NCBI RefSeq assembly: GCF_050908995.1 | Contig: NC_135125.1 | Span: 16,207,011 to 16,271,010 of the forward strand | Source: Andrena cerasifolii | Lineage: Eukaryota; Arthropoda; Insecta; Hymenoptera; Andrenidae | Length of the DNA stretch: 64,000 nt | Reading direction: 5' to 3' | Shown here: positions 49,232-61,817 of the stretch, in pieces | Layout of the letters: each line of letters opens with the position of its first letter | Numbering within the stretch: the first letter of the stretch is position 1 | Program-made: the position numbers and the translations under genes | Notes under the pieces: model-generated | The model's database searches: none | The model's input: the letters and a program-made list of their open reading frames with translations, nothing else | Told to the model about the DNA's origin: nothing

Positions 49232-50338
49232 CATTCCATGCGAACTCGGACAGATTTCGGAGTAACTTTCGTAGATTGCTGAAATTGATTAGTGATATCT
49301 AGTGATATTTAAACGTACCTCAAAGGATTTTTCGAAATTTTGAAAAATGTCGATTTTACAGCTGTTTGAATTTAAGTGCTAACTTTTTTTCAATACATTA
49401 TAGCTATGGAAGTAGTAAACGGATGGAGACGAGCTTTACGGTGCTTATAGAGAAGACATTGAAGTTTTAAGAAAAAATTATTTCAGTTTAAAAAAAAAAT
49501 TTGAACCATTTTTTGTGCAATTATTTTAAACAAATGCAGGTTTTTACTACTAGATAGATAGTTCAACATATTATTTACTTCATTCCTAACCTTGTGTGGC
49601 CTTCAAGGTCATAGTATACCATATGGTTGAATTTGTCTTGACAGTCGCCTTCATATTGGGTAATCAAATATATAGCATTCCAGTTAAAAAACTAAAAGTC
49701 ACCCTCGTCTCAAGGAAAATATTGCAAACACCAAAAATTGAGATACCGTATTATGTTGGATATAAAAAACAGTAAGAGTTTTCCTCCTTCAGTTTTTTTC
49801 AAATACTTACCATTTTCGAGAATCCTGTATAAGAATATCAGGTATAGCCGCTTGGCCGCTGCGAGTACCGCGGTGCTGGGCGACGCAGCGTCAACATTCG
49901 ACAATTTTTATAGGGCCAATTTTAAAATGTGCATATTTTTTAAAATTTGTCCATCAAGGGAAAGGATAGAACTACATTCTCCTTTTTTTTTAGATTTTTA
50001 AAATCGCGCCCGATGTTAAAAACCTGCATTTGTTTAAAATAATAGCACAAAAATGGTTCAATTTTCTTTTTTTTAAATTGAAATAATTTTTTCGTAAAAC
50101 TTCAATGTCTCCTCTATAAGCACCGTAAAGCTCATCTCCATCCGTTCACTACTTCCATAGCTATGATGCTTTGAAAAAAAGTTAGCACTTAACTTCAAAC
50201 AACTGTAAAATCGTCATTTTTCAAGATTTTGAAAAATCCTTTGAGGTACGTTTAAATATCACTAAAGACTGCAACACATTCAAATTTCAGCAATCTACGA
50301 AAATCTACCCCGAAATCTGTCCGAGTTCGCATGGAATG
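49232..50338. mobile_element. 1.1-kb element with long (about 320-bp) terminal inverted repeats
   Basis: The left arm starts CATTCCATGCGAACTCGGAC at 49232 and the right arm ends with its reverse complement at 50338. Homology continues inward for roughly 320 bp on each side with scattered differences; for example TACGTTTAAATATCACTA, AAGCACCGTAAAGCTC and TTTTTACATCGGG-type segments recur in inverted order. The middle of about 450 bp is unrelated between arms and non-coding. I see no transposase and no clear target duplication. This is a non-autonomous long-TIR DNA element. Confidence 0.85.
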
Positions 50339-51761
50339 TCCCCAACGTTAACCGCGAATTATTTCGAAACGGATGCCCGACGGAATCAGGGGATCAGCTT
50401 GTAGGAATGACTTCGTAAATCAGGAAAGTATCAGGTACTTTAAATACACCACCGTACAGCGGTAAAGTGTCTTCTGTGTTCACAGAACAGAGGAGAGTGG
50501 TCCCTCTAAGGAGCACCGATAAGTTATCACAGTTTAGAGGACATCTGCAGCAAGTGTCGGAGGGCTTAGCGATCGATGCGCTCCATCATCCGTGGCCCCG
50601 TGGCTAAAGGGATTTCGCGGAGAGTCGGGAAAAGTCCGAGAAGCCAGCGCTACACAGTCCAATCGGAATAACTCTGATTCGGACTTTACAGCATGCGTGC
50701 AAATAGATGCGTAGATACCGGCCGCTCGTATCTATTTATAACGGCGACGGATCGCGGGGCAATTGACCGCGTGGCCTTGACTTCCTGTTGACCCGAGTGC
50801 CCCTAGGGAATTTTGGCGTACCTCCGTGGAATCTCTCGCCACGTCTAGAGCCTGCTGCACCGAATTTTTTGACAAATATCCTGTTCGAGAAGGACGCGCT
50901 GAACGCTCCACGGAGCGACGCCCTATTTACAGTATTTACACGGCGCGTGCCTTGGCAGGACTTTGGGAATCGCTCGACGAGTATTTTCGTTGGAATACGT
51001 ACAATTTTAGGAGGGCAGTTACAATTACAATCCTTTCTGCTCGACCTTCGCATAACACGGCGGGCGTGCAGGTATATGGTGGCCATACGTAACGACTGAA
51101 AAAGTTGCTACGTTCGTTCGAAAACAGAGGATGTTTGGGCGATCCGCGGCCCGCCCGAAAGTTCTTCCTCGGGCGGGAACGAAAATGGAGAGATTTTGGA
51201 GAGCGCGCGCGATGCTCGGCGTAGGATGCCCGGCGGTGCACAATGCGGGGAGGAGGGTGCTCTTTTCTCTCTCGCCGAAATCAGGCGTATCGATTCCTCC
51301 GCGAATAACTTTGTTTAGCTTACTCGGCTCTGCGTGCTTTTTTTTCTGCAATCGGTAGGAAACCTGTTCGTACGAGCAACGGAATGTCTGAGTGGCTGCC
51401 GTCCTCTCATCTCCGTGCAATTCCACGCGTAGTAGAACGAGTCGGCCAGGTAAGATCGTTCATTCTGCCGGGGACATTTTTGTCTGGGCACGGAGGAGGC
51501 GCGGCCCGCGAAACCGACCACGGAGTTGCGGGGGGGGGGGGGTTGAAAAAAAGCCGGGAGGAAGTAAGTTTCGAGGCGGTGTGCCCTGGGAGGACGATTG
51601 AAGCGAAATATGACCTGAAAATCAATGTCTAAACGTGCCTAGAAAGTCGAGCCCTCCGGTGCTAAGACTTCAACGCTTGGCACACTCCGCTCCGCGCGCG
51701 AATATCATTGACCGTTAACCGTATATACCTACTCATTGAACGTCTATGCCACCTAAAGGCC
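50339..51761. other. Intergenic stretch between two TIR elements
   Basis: GC-rich in places with a G run near 51531-51542. Several overlapping frames of 65-130 codons stay open on both strands, which is a composition effect. No gene is supported. Confidence 0.45.
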
Positions 51762-53420
51762 GGATCTCCAACCTGCGACTGGTCGCTGCGACTGGGCGCA
51801 GCGATTTGACCCAGCGACCGGCCCTAGGCTGAAGCCACAGTGGGATAGAATCCCAAGAAACAAGGATACGAGTCAGAATTCAAAAGCTGTGGGAGGATTA
51901 TGTATTTTTATATACTTCCGGCAACTTTCGAGCGAATTTCTTTTTTAAAGGATTTTAATCAGCTTTTTTAAAGGATTTTAATTAGCTGTTGGGAGAACGA
52001 AGCTGGCGGCATCACGCGCAGTCAGCGGACCACCCCTTTTCTTCCTGTGGCTCTCCGCGAGGCGTACTGGTCTTTCTGCACAATAATTTCGTTTCCTACC
52101 CCATTTCCAGGGAAACATTCTTCGATCTAACATAAGAACATTTTCTTCTTTTGGTAATTGTGCAGACCATAAAATTAATTTTCGTCACGGTCAACGTTCT
52201 GGCCATACTTATAATTCTTTTATACTGTAGCAATTGGGGATTAAGGCTAAAAATTGTTCCGCTGTTCTGCAAGTTACTTGGCAGATGTTTGCTAATTACT
52301 TTATATCGCGTAGGGGGCCAATGATCTAGTGTCATAAAGCTGGAGTAAACCGTGAGCCGCTAACAATCCGTTTAGGGCATCACTCATCACGCTACATTAT
52401 GGAACTTCGCGCGTGTGTCGATACGAACACTGCACTTTCCAAGGCATATTTATCACATTCTTTTAGTTTTTTTTTTTGAATTATTGAAGTTAATTCATGT
52501 TGAATTGGCGTTATTTTCTTAAATAACGTCAAACTACTATATTAACACTTTTTCTATCAATTTTCTTAATAATATTCGGCGTTTTTAAATGCGAAATACA
52601 GAATGTTGCATTTCTCCCCTATTTCTTGGGATTCACCCCCACTGTGCGACATAGAGTACACGTACTTAATCCATTACTGCCAAATATTCGCAAACGCTTT
52701 TTCCGCAGTAGCAAGGACAAGATTATGTTGATTACTTATATAACAAACAAAAAATTTGTTTGGATGTTCCCGGAAGGCAACTAAAAAGTCGATGATTGCT
52801 GACAATTTTTCAATTGGTTTCTCATAGAAAAAAAACTGTATGTAACTAATTATTTGCTATTGCTTAGCAGAATCAATACCACTCATTTGGGGTCCGAAAA
52901 TTTGTTTTCTTTTATATCATCAAAAATTAAAACACTCGATTTAAAATTCTGCACGAAAAGTACATACATAGACACGTGTTTACATACAGATCAGAAGTAA
53001 GCGTCATGATATTTTTACCTTTTTTAGGTGCTCATATTAGTAGTCTACAGGTATCATATAAAAATACATACTCCCATATCTTTTGAATTCTGTCTTCTTT
53101 CCTTATTTCTTGGGATTTCAATGGGTCGCAGTGCGACTGGTCGCTAGACTCCCTGCGGGAGCAGTCTAGCGACCGGTGGTCGCAGTGCCCAGCCTGCGAC
53201 TAGGTACAATGGGAAACAGACCCTATCGCATTGTGTTGCGTCTCGAGTAGCCTAGGCTGGTACTCAAACAGACTCGCGTCAGGCTCCTACGTCTGGCACA
53301 TACCCGACGATCGCAGACGCTTGTAGGAGAGGAAAACAGATGCATGCTTCCTCATTGCACCAGTATACTGCGACCGGTCGTTGCGACCAGTCGCAGCGAC
53401 CAGTCGCAGGTTGGAGATCC
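51762..53420. mobile_element. 1.66-kb TIR element with nested palindromic modules
   Basis: GGATCTCCAACCTGCGACTG starts the left end at 51762; the identical sequence, inverted, ends at 53420. The perfect match continues for 34 bp, then as related GACTGGTCGC modules. Flanks CACCTAAAGG (51750-51759) and CACCTTAAGG (53421-53430) look like a 9-10 bp target duplication with one change. Inside, ATTTCTTGGGATT occurs at 52621 and 53105 and inverted at 51848. A hairpin of GGTCGCTAGACT with its complement sits near 53138-53180. A 23-bp tandem duplication is at 51941-51986. There is no coding capacity. Confidence 0.8.
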
Positions 53421-54978
53421 CACCTTAAGGGATTTAAGGGACGCCCGGCAATGGTAACCGTAGCTAACCGAGTTACAATCTAATTCGAAGTTGATATTGG
53501 CGGGTGTGGTATGATTGAATGAGATTAGAAAGAACATGATGACAGAACGAGAGAGTGGGGGATAGAGGGAGAGCGAGAGAGAGAGAGGGAGAGAGAAAAC
53601 TCGTAGGAGGTTGTGGAGGATGTCGAGAAATGAAGGCCAACGGCCTTGACCTTGTCCGTGACTTCATGGTGAATGAGAAGGAAAGAGAGGGAGAGATACA
53701 AGAAAAGACATCGGTCAAAACAAAGTGGCCTGCTTTCTTGTTCGGGCTGCGCGGTCGTGGCAGGCAAATCCAGGTAAACGGCCCAGTCAATGTTAATGAC
53801 TGAGTCGGCGGGTCCCCTCTGCGGCTTCTTCAAAATGCTGCATGGACGCACCGCTGGAGGTGGATGATTCGGCCGGGCGATTGTGCGTTCATAGCGGGCG
53901 AAGGATGCGCACTGATTCAGGCCGGAGTTATTTGGACGGTGACTGAACTTATTGGCTAGGGTACACGTCATTTCTGACGAAGGTATGCGTCATTCTCGGT
54001 GAACCAGGGGCAACTGTCAACGCAAATACTGCTATTATTGTTTTAGGAACGAGGGATATCGTTTTGTATTTGTTTATTCGACGCGAGCTTCAGTTTATTA
54101 CTGGCCCGTAAAGAAATCTCGATTAGTGCATTTTCCTGTTTCATGCGAGCTTTAAGCTTCTTTGAAGTGTTGTGACGCAAAGATAGGAAAAGAGATATTG
54201 TTTTTCATGAGATAGTAACACTTACATTATTGTCGCTGCGGAAAGTAGTGTTTTTGATAATGCCTTCCTGCAACGGTAGATGTTCGCGATATGCTGGCTA
54301 CCAACGTAATTGGAACGCACGGCAAGTTCCTTAAACCTAACCCGCTGCCCATAAAATTCGTCCATTCGGTTTCACGCCGAGAGCGTAGGCCACCGTGTAA
54401 ATCTGCGCGATGCATCCGCACCTTGAACTGCATTAATAAGTGTTGCGAAAGGGGGTTATTCTTCATCGAAAGCTGAAAATAGATAAGAATCGAATTACCC
54501 GATTGCTACGCCAATGGGTCGTGAATCTCCGTACGATTGCAAACGTAGAGGGCATCTTTTGGTGGTTAGTGCGCAGCTATGCCCAATATGCAGCGCTGCG
54601 GAAAGAAATTTTGGCCAGTATAACAGTGTAGTAGACGGAGAGCGCGATAGGTAGCGCCGAGCACGGTAAGATCGATCGAGCGGATACCGCGTTCATGCGC
54701 AAACTTGATCGATTTAGATCGAAGATTACGGCGTTTTGTCGAACAGCATCCTGTGAATGGGAAATGTCGATGACCGCGAAGGAAATTACCGAGGTTCGCC
54801 ATTGACGAAGGGTAAAAAAGAGCGACAGGGGAAAATCTCTCGTCTCCTGACCTCGAGGGAGTAGGAGAAGTGAGTGAGGTCGTTCCACGATCGATAACGT
54901 GAGTCTCTCGCGAGAAGGTGCGAAAGAACGTCGTCGGGCACCAACGAAAGGGCCGAAAGAATCGATCTCGTCCTATGA

Positions 54979-54984
<6 letters not shown>

Positions 54985-55011
<27 letters not shown>
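54985..55011. repeat. GA microsatellite
   Basis: (GA)n tract of about 27 bases, followed by GGGAGG repeats. It pairs in inverted sense with the CT tract at 55239. Confidence 0.85.
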
Positions 55012-55018
<7 letters not shown>

Positions 55019-55237
55019 AGTGAGGGAACAAGGGAGCGGGACAGATAGTAAGATAAAGAGAGAGAGACCGGTTTTTCTTCTTCGGTAAAAGGCTGGGAGA
55101 ACGAGAAAGGAGACGCTCCGTACTATCTCAGGTAGATTTCTGCATAAGAGGGCAATACGGCGTGCACGTTTATTGCCGCATCGCGAAGGGTCGCGTATAC
55201 GGGGGTGAGCGTACCACCCGCCACTGTCTGTCGTCCG

Positions 55238-55238
<1 letters not shown>

Positions 55239-55271
<33 letters not shown>
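55239..55271. repeat. CT microsatellite
   Basis: (TC)n tract of about 33 bases with one interruption. On the minus strand it is a GAGA tract, the complement of the run at 54985. Confidence 0.85.
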
Positions 55272-57197
55272 ATCTTCTTTTTTCATTCCCTTCCCTCGTA
55301 TCGTCCTTCATCGTCGATCCTTGTTTGCCACGCGGCGCTGTTGTCCGCGGTCTCCGTCGTGTTCGCCACTCGTTCATTCGCATGCCTGCCAACTGCGCCG
55401 CGCCGAAACTCGCGGAGAAAACCGCGGTGATCACGGGGGCCCTATCTCTCTCTCCCTCCCTCCCTGTGCGTTGTTCGTTTAGGCAGCCGCGCTGCGTCTT
55501 TGTCGGTCGGGCTACGGGAACGTTAGTTATCTCTTCGTCGCGCGCGACGGGCTCGTAAGATATCGGCCGCGTTCGGGTGATAGCGTTGCGCGTGTGTTGA
55601 GTGGCGGTCGTGCAGACAGGTGCGGCCGCCGGAGCCCCACCGTTGGTGGCGGCGCGCGCAGCGCCGCCATGCGGCGACTCCGCTTAGTTTCGGGCAAGAT
55701 GGGCGAACCTCGCCGGGCAGTAGCTTAGACTCTACCTACAAGACAACACATACACTAAATGTTTCCTAACCACAAGTAACAATTAATTGTACATTTATTT
55801 TATTTAAGGGAACACAGACTCTATTTTTGTAACATGCTGTATTAGTAGTGCTCCGCGGAATTTGTACGATAGTAGAGAAAAACGGTGCGAGGCCACACGC
55901 GCGAGGTAATAACGGCCGGGGACGACGACGACGACGGAAAGCACCGAAAAGGCAGAGGGATCGTTGCCGCGATAGGCTGCAATACCGAGTGCCGCGGAAC
56001 AGAGAGAGGTGATCAGGGGGGAGACGGTAGGAAATAGGAGAATCAGTGATATCGGAAGGACGAGGAAGGGCAGGAAGATAAGGGCCCCCCCCGGAGGAAG
56101 ACACAGCGACCGTGAGGACGAGGACAACGACAAAGGGGGCAATCCCGACGAAGACGGCGACGAGGTTGGATAAGGACGATCGTACCGCAACAGTGGCCGC
56201 CACTGAGGCTGAGAAACGACAGCGAAGTAGGTGATAATCCCTCGCGTAGTCTAGCCGCTCGTTTACGTTCGCTCGGCGCACGGTGTAGCTCGGCCGATTC
56301 TCTCCCGGTGTGGTGCGTGTTTTAATAACCAGTTACGGACGTGGAGAAAAGTGTACGACTGATATAAGCCGTAGTGAAGTGTACAAGCCCGACACACCCT
56401 CTTGACACTCGACATCCGTCTCGTATCGCCATCGGTTCGGCTCTCTATCCTCCTTCGTCTCCCATCATTCTCGCCCATTCCCGATCCTGCTACTTGCTAC
56501 ATTTTACGTGGTTGCACGCGTGTACATTCGGCCAACTGCAACCAGAAAGCCGCGCACACCACGTCCATCTCTATCCTCTCTCTCCCTTTCCCCTCTGCTC
56601 TTCCTCTCGTTACGATCGCTCGCCTCTGTCTCAGTGGATCGTCCTACTGTCTTCTCTTTCGCTCGCACGGCGCAAAGTGATTTATCGTTGCGCCCTTCGC
56701 ATCGAGTTTCGCCGTTGGCGTTTAAAACCACACCAGCCCGGCTATCGTGTCCCTTTGCGTCCGGCATATAACCATACCGTACCGTACTTCGTCCTAGCTC
56801 TACCCCCTCCCGGCGATCCCCCTCCCCCTCGTGTTCGTACGAAGCGTCTCACCCGCACACACACACGTACACCTATCCATCCTCTCTCTCCCTCTCTTTC
56901 TTCCTCGCCTCTTTTTCTGCCTCCGCTCCACCCCGGTTTTATCGGCCCATCGGAGTGCAAATTTCGTTTCGTGACCGTGCTGTGTGGGTTCTTCTGCATC
57001 TGACCAGTGTCGTCGGGAGATACGAAAAACACGGCTGACGCCGCTCTCTTGGCAACGCCAGGCCGAAAAGCCAGCCGACGACGTACGAATAGGGAAGAGA
57101 GGAACAGGACAGAGACAGTTCTGCCCGTGGTAATAGGACCGACGTGGGCACACGGTATCGTTTCGTTTCGGGCGCCACGAGCGATAACGCCGCAAAC

Positions 57198-57254
57198 ATG
57201 TCCGTGAGAATGGAAAACGTAGCCGCGCCGAGGAAGCTCAACTACAAAATGATG
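57198..57254 (+). CDS. Likely first coding exon of an unidentified gene, continuing beyond the window
   Basis: The ATG at 57198 opens 19 codons, MSVRMENVAAPRKLNYKMM, ending exactly at a strong GTGAGT donor in phase 0. A good context (AAACATG) and about 2 kb of GC-rich, pyrimidine-rich upstream sequence support a promoter and long 5'UTR. No downstream exon is seen to 64000, so a first intron of more than 6.7 kb is implied. Long first introns of this type are common in developmental regulators. I do not recognise the peptide. Confidence 0.5.
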
Positions 57255-57354
57255 GTGAGTAGGATTATTTCTGTCATTCCGCTGCGCTGACCGTGCCCCG
57301 CCGGTCGTTTCACGCGTCAACGTGCCTGGCTTGCGCCCGTCGGGGAGAGCGTGC

Positions 57355-57378
57355 ATGCGTGCGTGCGTGCGTGCGTGC
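57355..57378. repeat. TGCG tetranucleotide repeat
   Basis: About six GTGC/TGCG units just inside the presumed first intron. Confidence 0.8.
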
Positions 57379-60300
57379 ATAGTTACTCGTGTGTATACAC
57401 GCTTGTTGGAAAACGCAGGCATTACCATGGGGGCGGCCGATGGCCACGAACCTTGCGGAACCGGCGTAGTTTGACAGTTTGCCGCGGGGCGTCTACTGCC
57501 CCACCCAGTCTCCTCTTTCTCTCCCCCACTCTAACCTCTCTTGTTGGCCGTCTTTTCGCGTACTCTTTCTTTTCTTCCTTCCTTCCTTCCTCCTTTCTTT
57601 CTTTCTTTCTTGCGATCCTCTGTCGCACGACTCTCGACGAGGATTCGTTTAAAATTGCTTGAAACACATGCTACTTTCAGACTTCCACAGATACCTTCCA
57701 TTCCAAAATCATATTTGTATGTTATGTAGTCGCGCATTTATTCTGAGATTTACGCGTTTCAAACATTTTATTGGCACCCAGTAATTGTGCAGCTGACGAA
57801 GGAGATTTATTCGAATAGATGTATGTAATTGAAATAATTATAATCTTGCATATCATGGTTTTCTTTGTAATTTATTTAGTCGTGTAGTTTGAATAGTATT
57901 CGAAAGGTTAACTTCATTGGCGTGGTAAACGGTGGGGGGCGGGTCCAGGCACCACATGGTCAATAGAGGAGTTAATATTATGCTAGTGTTAATTTCTTAG
58001 AAGTAATTATGTATAATACTGCATGAAGTATTATTATATATCCCATCTTTCGAATTACAAAGAGACGTTCCTTAATCTCTGGAAAAAACGCGATATCTCG
58101 GTCTGACATTTCTGACAGCATGCTCCTGTTCTCATAGATACGGTCCTGACATTCTGCGCAGACTCTTGCCATCTCTTCCTGTTCTCTGCCTACTTTCAAT
58201 TGCTACGGTTTTCGCAGAACAATTTTACATTTTTTCCGCTGCGTCTGATTCATGCCAATATTTATCCCCGTTCTGCTACTTGGAACTAAACGAATCTAAT
58301 CTCATACGTAACGCTTACTCTCGAGGAAAGACTTTAAATTTTGTTGAAATAACACAGACTTCTCGATCAATCGATCGATTCACGAAAGTCTCTCAAAAAC
58401 AGATCGCCGTGAAAATAGTATTCTGCCGAATGAAACAGAAGTCGATCGTTTCCTATATTTCCTCTTGTGAACGAAACTTTTATATTTTTTAATTATTCAA
58501 ACCGTCCATGTGTGAGTGCAACGAAATATGTGACGTTTTTTTCGGTGCATTATCATCGAAATGTTTTTGTCGATGCTTAACGAAGCCTCGGTGCTTATTA
58601 ATGCGAAATTTAGCCGTTCGTGAAAGCGACGTGGAGCCACTATCCGGAAGCATTCTTAATCTGCACATTGAAATTCGACCTAACGCTCGTCAGTGTAGCC
58701 AACTTCGTCGCGTGCTTGTAGTCACGCACAGTAACGTTTTCGTACATCTCCTTCGACCTCGCGCTTAAGATTCGAATACACTTTCTTCTCGATGTATCTA
58801 ACGGCGCGATGCTTCTGAACCAAGTGCCGAGAACAGCGGAGCATGGTGAGGTTTCCACCTTCTTATTCATAACAGTATACGAAAGCCAAGTAGCCCTATA
58901 AAACATTATTCCATCGTCCGTAACGTTCGCAGTTCAGTTTTGCACGCTCTCCTGACGTCCGATTATTATTAAGTCAGCCATTAGACAGGTTATCGCACGG
59001 TAAATGCTTCCGAACGGATTGACGTGCAAACAGCTGTTCTCTTCAGTGTTGCCAACCGCAGTGTTAGGTAGGGCTCGTATATACATTCCATTCGTTAAGT
59101 CTCGCATAGCGCATCGTACGCTAATGGTTTCGAAATTATCGACGGAATTACCTTACTATCAAACTCTCTGGTATCGGCGCAGGTCTTTCGATGAAATTTC
59201 AATAATGAAAGTTGCCGGCTTTTAAACCAGCAATGAACATCGTGTTTCGCGTTGCAATTAAATTGGAGAAAATCGCGGAGGTCAGTTCGGAGTAACCACC
59301 TTTTCATTCGCAACGTACTTTGAACCCCGCAATCTGAAGTGTTTAATTAACAAACCAAATATTTTATCAAGCTCGTGGAATCCTATCTGCGGCGTATTTA
59401 CGTTCCGCAAGCGGCTGCAGCGTTCGATCGCCGCTTTTACCTGAACTTTTTATTAATTCTAACTAGAAGAATTTCCAGCAGCTTTTATTCCCATCGAATC
59501 TCCAGCCACGTTTATGTTACAGAGACATTATATCCCATTCTATGCCAATCCAGTAATTTTCAATGGACAGCTTCGCAGTAGTAATAATTAAACGATACAT
59601 CGGACCGTGTAATTAATTTCGTAGATCGTTCGCGTATCCACTGTGTTCTTACGAGTTGCTGGAAATCAACGGTCCCGCAAGTTCAAGCTTCTTTGCCGGG
59701 GTAGTTACCCAACACGCTAAAGTTTACAAACTCCGGCCATGTTATTAACGAGCTTCCAGTAACTTCTCGATACCTGGTGCAAAGCTGTCGTCTAGTACAA
59801 GCCGAGCATGGAATTTATAGACTATGGTCGCGTGCTTTTACCTCGCCAGTTACCGCGGGTCCTTAAGCTGTCCACGTGAGTTTCACACGCCTCGGTTATA
59901 GCCTGGTGATAAGAGCAACAACAATAACACCAGTAAATCGTCTTTACTACGAGGAAGATACAATACCAGGGCTATATTCAGCGATCTCTAATAACCCTAG
60001 ATAAAAAAATCTCTACAAATAGATGTAGCTGCGTCTGCACCTCAATCAGAGCTGCAAAATTGCGCAGCCCAATTAACCCCAGGCAATGTCCATTCCCAAA
60101 CAAATTCAATCTACCTACAGTTACCCATATCGAGCAATCTCACAATGGTCACCTCTGACCTTTCAAAGGGTCCTTTGGTTACGTGCTCAGCTGCACCTGA
60201 CGCTTTTCCAAAATCCCTGCACCGCACACAAAAATTTCGAGTTTTGAAATTTTGTATTTAGTAAACACTCCTCTGACATAAAAACATCATAACTTAGTAA

Positions 60301-61790
60301 CACGAATAATGGAATTTAAGGTTAGTAATTACAATCAAAGTCGAATAACCAAACGCAAGCTGCCACAGACTACGCATAGGAAATATTTACCCACTGCATT
60401 TTTCTTGTATTTATAAGTTCTTTTCTTTCTTTCTTTTTTTTCTTAGAATAAGCAAAATATATCCTTCTTTCGTTTTATTAATTAAAAATTCTTGCATTTA
60501 AAGATATGGATACGTATCAGTGGCTCAAATTATTACTATTTCTGTCGCATCTCGTAAATTCTGGACAGACTTAAAATAAAAAACCAAACATATCGGTTCT
60601 TTCATTTTTTCACTTCAATTAGTTATTTTCATGGCGTTTAATTTGGTATAAATTGTATCTGCTCCCGAGTGCTCCCACATAATAAAACGGAAAAGCTAGA
60701 CAAATCTGTGCTAGAATATTTATTTTGAAAAGACACTGAGCTTGAATTCGAAATCTGAGGAAGATGTATAACAAGAATGAATAATTTAAAACTTATTATC
60801 AATACGAATTATTTAAAAAATTAATTACATATATTTTAATAATTGTTTTATATGTTTATATATTTTATTTGTTTTACTTTTATTATGTTCAAAGTATATT
60901 TAACTGAGTTATTTTATGTTAAAAATTAATTGTTTTGCGCATAAATATGATTAACATATCAATTACATGTAAATAACTGTATCTTAATGGAAAGTTGATT
61001 TTTGACTTTTTTTTCCTGTACACTCGTTACACTGTGCGCCGAAGCGATAGCGGCGTTAATTCGAGCTGGAAAAGGCTTTTATATCCCGCGGATACTCGAC
61101 GACACGTGAAACACTAATAATGATCGGTGATCGTGCGGCTCGAGGCAGCGTCTCGCGGCGTCGCGTCTCTGTGCCGCTTCTCCAACTGTAATTAAACGCT
61201 GCCTCGAAAGGTATTATCCTCCGCCGTGGCCATGGGACCGACGTCTGCGTTCCTCGCGTCCACGCGATTCCTCTTATCGCGTCTCTCGATATCGTTCCGC
61301 GCCGTTCTCCCTGCGAGCGCGCTCGCGCGCTCGCGCGGCGCGGCCGGGCTTTCGTTCTTGAGCGGATAGTAGCCGGCTGGGCCGATTGGCGTTGAGAATT
61401 CATAACGATAATTGGACCGATTTGTTTCAATCGTGATTCGCTTCGGGCGATCCCGCGGATAGATTGTTTACAACAATAGTCGGCCCATTCCGAATTGCCT
61501 GCCCCTGGGAAGTTTATGGCCGCTCGTTTGGGATTGTTTGCAAGCAGAATTGCTGCAATCCTTTAGGAATGCGATGATGATTATAGGCGGGCACACTGCG
61601 GGAAAGGAAAGAATTACTGGGAAAGCAAAGGGAAATGCTGGGGCCATCGCAGGGGCTATTAGCGATATTAGAAACTCCACTAATGGGGACCTCGTCCTCG
61701 TAATTAGTCCCAGGCTAACGAGAAAGTAGTGCAGTTATTCGAACGCAGCCCCTCAGGTAGATGGAAATTGAAATTCGCCGGTTCCGAGGC

Positions 61791-61817
61791 AGAAGGGGCA
61801 GAAGGGGCAGAAGGGGC
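61791..61817. repeat. Three tandem copies of AGAAGGGGC
   Basis: Exact 9-bp unit repeated three times within a short open frame; in frame it reads Glu-Gly-Ala. The frame itself is not supported as a gene. Confidence 0.8.

Larger units (their letters stand above)
53421..57197. other. Upstream and probable 5'UTR region of the gene starting at 57198
   Basis: GC-rich, with (GA)n runs near 53571-53595 and 54985-55011, a (CT)n run at 55239-55271, a GAC trinucleotide run at 55919-55936 and pyrimidine-rich tracts to 57.0 kb. This is typical of a long insect promoter or 5'UTR with GAGA elements. Short ATG frames here (for example 55382) lack splice or domain support. Confidence 0.45.

Noticed and set aside
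55382..55441. Short frame reading MPANCAAPKLAEKTAVITGA, like the start of a short-chain dehydrogenase
   Set aside because: The frame runs into a CT-rich low-complexity tail with no donor after the glycine motif and no continuation of the fold. It is probably a chance resemblance.
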